Shown: positions 6,536 to 8,058 of the stretch, piece after piece | Position numbering within the stretch: position 1 is the first letter of the stretch | Layout of the letters: every line of letters begins with the position of its first letter | Source of the DNA: Bacillota bacterium | GTDB lineage: Bacteria > Bacillota_E > Sulfobacillia > Sulfobacillales > Sulfobacillaceae | Reading direction: 5' to 3' | DNA: 8,058 nt | Assembly (NCBI GenBank): GCA_021802375.1 | Contig: JAKAAL010000155.1 | Location: forward strand, 1 to 8,058 | Position numbers and translations under genes: made by a program | Notes under the pieces: generated by a model | What the model saw: only the letters and a program-made list of their open reading frames with translations | What the model was told of the DNA's origin: nothing | The model's database searches: none

Positions 6536-6727
6536 ATGTTTCGAAATACCGTGCCTCATTGGGCCAGGCGGCGTCGTTCCGCACCCCCACCCACTCCCCG
6601 ATCTTTTTCTGTATCGTGGTCCGACGGTCGGAAACTTTGGCCATGGGAAGAAGAACCCGCGGCGGCACCGCGGCCCGAACTAAAAAGACGTAGCCTCAAG
6701 CGCCGAAGCAGGCATCGACGGCATTAA
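6536..6727 (+). CDS. Small highly basic Arg/Pro-rich protein of unknown function
   Basis: The 63-residue product begins MFRNTVPHWARRRRSAPPP and ends in a run of Arg, Lys and His (KRRSLKRRSRHRRH). A central segment WSDGRKLWPWEEEPAAAP contains three Trp and a short acidic patch. It has no membrane segment and no Cys, and I do not recognise a family. The basic ends suggest nucleic-acid or ribosome contact, which is inference only. ATG 6536 is chosen because AAAGGCAGG lies 7 bases upstream. A longer frame from GTG 6473 (84 residues) exists but has no good RBS. The stop is 8 bases before a strong hairpin. Its 3' end overlaps 48 bases of the opposing minus-strand frame, so only one of the two overlapping ends may be real. 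Confidence 0.5.
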   Translation: MFRNTVPHWARRRRSAPPPTPRSFSVSWSDGRKLWPWEEEPAAAPRPELKRRSLKRRSRHRRH

Positions 6728-6985
6728 AACCGGAACCCGCCCATTGGACCCAATCATGGGCGGGCGTCTATTACCATCGGCACCGATAGCCGGATCGCCT
6801 GCCAATGTGGAAACATCCGGTTTTCGGTGATTAATACGGCGGCCCCACTCTAAAAACGAGTCGGGATCTGCCAAATCGTCAATGCCTTGACATGCCGACC
6901 AGGAATCGCCACGACTCCTGGTTTCGGCTGCCCGCTGGCGACGCTTAGATAAATCTGCTACCACATCATCGAAAGACCGATCCAC
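6680..6985 (-). CDS. Short protein resembling the N-terminus of acyl-CoA carboxyltransferases
   Basis: The GTG-initiated frame of 101 codons starts 20 bases after the reductase stop, with GTGGGG 7 bases before the GTG. This suggests translation as the last gene of the operon. The pattern ADLSKRRQRAAE followed by IDDLADPDSFLEWGRR (about 35-50) resembles the beginning of propionyl-/acetyl-CoA carboxyltransferase beta chains, where KRR..A leads to a RIDLLLDPGSFVE-type segment. Those proteins have about 500 residues, so the carboxyltransferase core is absent. The tail after about residue 72 looks unlike coding sequence and runs through the hairpin at 6736-6764 into the opposing gene. In another frame, TAATAG at 6768-6773 sits just before that hairpin, hinting at a late frameshift. 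It could be a truncated pseudogene or a small free-standing protein. Confidence 0.45.
   Translation of the reverse strand: MDRSFDDVVADLSKRRQRAAETRSRGDSWSACQGIDDLADPDSFLEWGRRINHRKPDVSTLAGDPAIGADGNRRPPMIGSNGRVPVLMPSMPASALEATSF
6736..6764. terminator. Hairpin between convergent genes, possible bidirectional terminator
   Basis: CCCGCCCAT at 6736-6744 pairs perfectly with ATGGGCGGG at 6756-6764 around an 11-base loop that can itself pair (TTGG/CCAA). It starts 8 bases after the stop of the small basic gene. On the minus strand the stem is followed by TTCCGGTTTT, a modest T-rich tail; on the plus strand no T-run follows. A terminator for the minus operon is the better-supported reading. Confidence 0.55.
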
Positions 6986-6988
6986 AAA

Positions 6989-7008
6989 TCATCCCCACTC
7001 TGCGTTTA
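6989..7008 (-). promoter_or_regulatory. Leader/RBS block matching the acylase leader
   Basis: TAAACGCAGAGTGGGGATGA on the minus strand begins with the reductase stop codon (TAA, 7008-7006) and ends 3 bases before GTG 6985. The same two blocks, separated by six extra bases, precede the acylase at 3445-3470. GTGGGG is the probable RBS. Confidence 0.4.
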
Positions 7009-7770
7009 CGGCCCGCCCCTCACATAGAGCACTTGCCCCGAAATAAATGCAGCGTCATCAGAACACAGAAACGCCACCACATTGGCAATATCTTGGGGGG
7101 TCCCGACCCGCCGCAAGGGAATTTCCTGACTCGCCATCTTTTTCAATTGTTCAAAATCCATACCGATGCGTTCTGCGGTTTGCCGGGTCATTTCAGTCTC
7201 GATGAAGCCCGGTGCCACGGCGTTGACATTGATGTTATAAGGTCCCAGTTCGATTGCCAAGGTTTTGGTAAAACCTTGCAGTCCTGCCTTAGCGGTAGAG
7301 TAATTTGCCTGCCCCCGATTGCCCAGGGCTGACGTGGATGATGTGTTGACAATCTTTCCCCAACGGACTGGCACCATATATTTTTGTGCAGCTTGAGCAC
7401 ACAAAAACGATCCTTTCAGATGCGTGTTCATCACCGCGTCCCAATCCTGGTCAGACATTTTAAACAGCAAGTTGTCCCGTGTAATTCCCGCGTTATTCAC
7501 CAAAATCGCAATTCCCTGCCATAGATCCGCGATCTGCTGAAACGTTGCCACGACCTGGTCCCGCTGACTAACATCACACGCAAACGCCTCCGCGGTTCCC
7601 CCTGTCTCCCGTATAAGATTTCGGGTGGTTTCCGCGTCTTCTTCACGCAAATCCAACACCGCTACCGAAGCACCTTCCTTAGCGAGGCGTAACGCCTCGG
7701 CTTGTCCAATCCCCCGACCGGCACCGGTTACCACCGCGACACGTCCTTGCAGTTTCCCCATAACAATCAT
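7006..7770 (-). CDS. FabG-like short-chain dehydrogenase/reductase (3-oxoacyl-type)
   Basis: The 254-residue classical SDR has the cofactor motif TGAGRGIG at residues 15-22, NNAG at 92-95 and the catalytic tetrad Asn115, Ser144, Tyr157, Lys161 (YSTAK). The C-terminus ends VLYVRGGP, typical of FabG-like proteins. Asp40 at the end of the second strand (VLDLRE) favours NAD(H) over NADP(H), which suits a 3-hydroxyacyl-CoA dehydrogenase role in acyl-CoA breakdown rather than fatty acid synthesis. This role is inferred from that residue and from the hydratase upstream. GGGAG precedes ATG 7770 by 4 bases; a GTG at 7773 and an ATG at 7761 are alternatives. It starts 23 bases after the hydratase stop and is followed 20 bases later by the carboxyltransferase-like gene, so the three form a probable operon. 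Confidence 0.92.
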   Translation of the reverse strand: MIVMGKLQGRVAVVTGAGRGIGQAEALRLAKEGASVAVLDLREEDAETTRNLIRETGGTAEAFACDVSQRDQVVATFQQIADLWQGIAILVNNAGITRDNLLFKMSDQDWDAVMNTHLKGSFLCAQAAQKYMVPVRWGKIVNTSSTSALGNRGQANYSTAKAGLQGFTKTLAIELGPYNINVNAVAPGFIETEMTRQTAERIGMDFEQLKKMASQEIPLRRVGTPQDIANVVAFLCSDDAAFISGQVLYVRGGP

Positions 7771-7793
7771 CACGCTCCCTTATTTAATGATGG

Positions 7794-8058
7794 TCAACGT
7801 CCTTCAAACCGCGGACGCCGTTTTTCTAAAAATGCCTTAACCCCTTCTTTATGGTCATAGCTGACAACCATACGAGGTTGAGTCGCTTGTTCAGCTCGCA
7901 GCATATCTTCCAGCGAGCTGGAAAACGACTTGTCGGTCAACAGTTTCATTTGTCCAATGGCTAGTCCTGGGCCATGCACCAAACGATCCATCAAAGCCTC
8001 GGTTACTGATGGCAATTGATCTGAGGGCACCACTCGGTTGACAATCCCTAAATCACGA
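7794..8058 (-). CDS. Enoyl-CoA hydratase/isomerase family protein, C-terminal part
   Basis: The frame is open from the window edge to TGA at 7794-7796, giving the last 87 residues of a protein usually about 260 long. It begins RDLGIVNRVVPSDQL, the crotonase-family segment LGLVNRVVP. It continues with AIGQMKLLTDKSF and SLEDMLRAEQATQ, and ends DHKEGVKAFLEKRRPRFEGR, matching the typical DxxEGxxAFxEKRxPxFxG C-terminus. The oxyanion-hole and active-site residues lie in the missing N-terminal part, so hydratase versus isomerase cannot be decided. The neighbouring NAD-type reductase would take the hydratase product in beta-oxidation-like degradation. The start codon is outside the window. Confidence 0.92.
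   Translation of the reverse strand, partial: RDLGIVNRVVPSDQLPSVTEALMDRLVHGPGLAIGQMKLLTDKSFSSSLEDMLRAEQATQPRMVVSYDHKEGVKAFLEKRRPRFEGR

Noticed and set aside
1..8058. CRISPR array, tRNA or rRNA genes, riboswitch or T-box
   Set aside because: No spaced direct repeats, cloverleaf arms or conserved leader motifs were seen on either strand.

Overview
The window looks like the chromosome of a mid-GC, Gram-positive-type bacterium. The gene set (an S45 acylase, FabG-like reductase and enoyl-CoA hydratase, with IS1634 and TnpB-type insertion-sequence debris) would fit an acidophilic or thermophilic Firmicute such as Sulfobacillus. That assignment is inference; no rRNA or other marker gene is present.

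Layout. Positions 1-905 (minus strand) hold the first 301 codons of a major facilitator superfamily transporter whose 3' end lies outside the window; it has no stop inside the window. Positions 1150-3444 (minus) hold a complete penicillin-acylase-family Ntn hydrolase. Positions 3550-5600 are a graveyard of mobile DNA. It contains the right end and C-terminal fragment of an IS605/IS1341-type tnpB element (minus strand), cut off by a decayed IS1634-family transposase gene (plus strand). The IS1634 gene has a frameshift with sequence loss, a nonsense codon, a 1-base loss, a 2-base gain and a missing 3' end. An unassigned coding-like fragment with one in-frame stop follows.

Positions 5624-6301 (plus) encode an intact membrane protein combining an N-terminal J domain, a B-box-like zinc finger and about three membrane helices. 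Positions 6536-6727 (plus) encode a small, very basic Arg/Pro-rich protein. It converges on a minus-strand gene set, with a 9-bp-stem hairpin between the two directions.

Positions 6680-8058 (minus) are a probable acyl-CoA metabolism operon read right to left: the C-terminal end of an enoyl-CoA hydratase, a complete NAD(H)-type FabG-like reductase, and a short GTG-initiated gene whose product resembles only the N-terminus of biotin-dependent acyl-CoA carboxyltransferases. Hydratase and reductase would catalyse successive steps on a CoA thioester.

The points most worth a second look are the tnpB right end with a possible omegaRNA, the J-domain/zinc-finger/membrane architecture, the unassigned 5038-5598 fragment, the truncated carboxyltransferase-like gene, and a leader sequence shared by that gene and the acylase.
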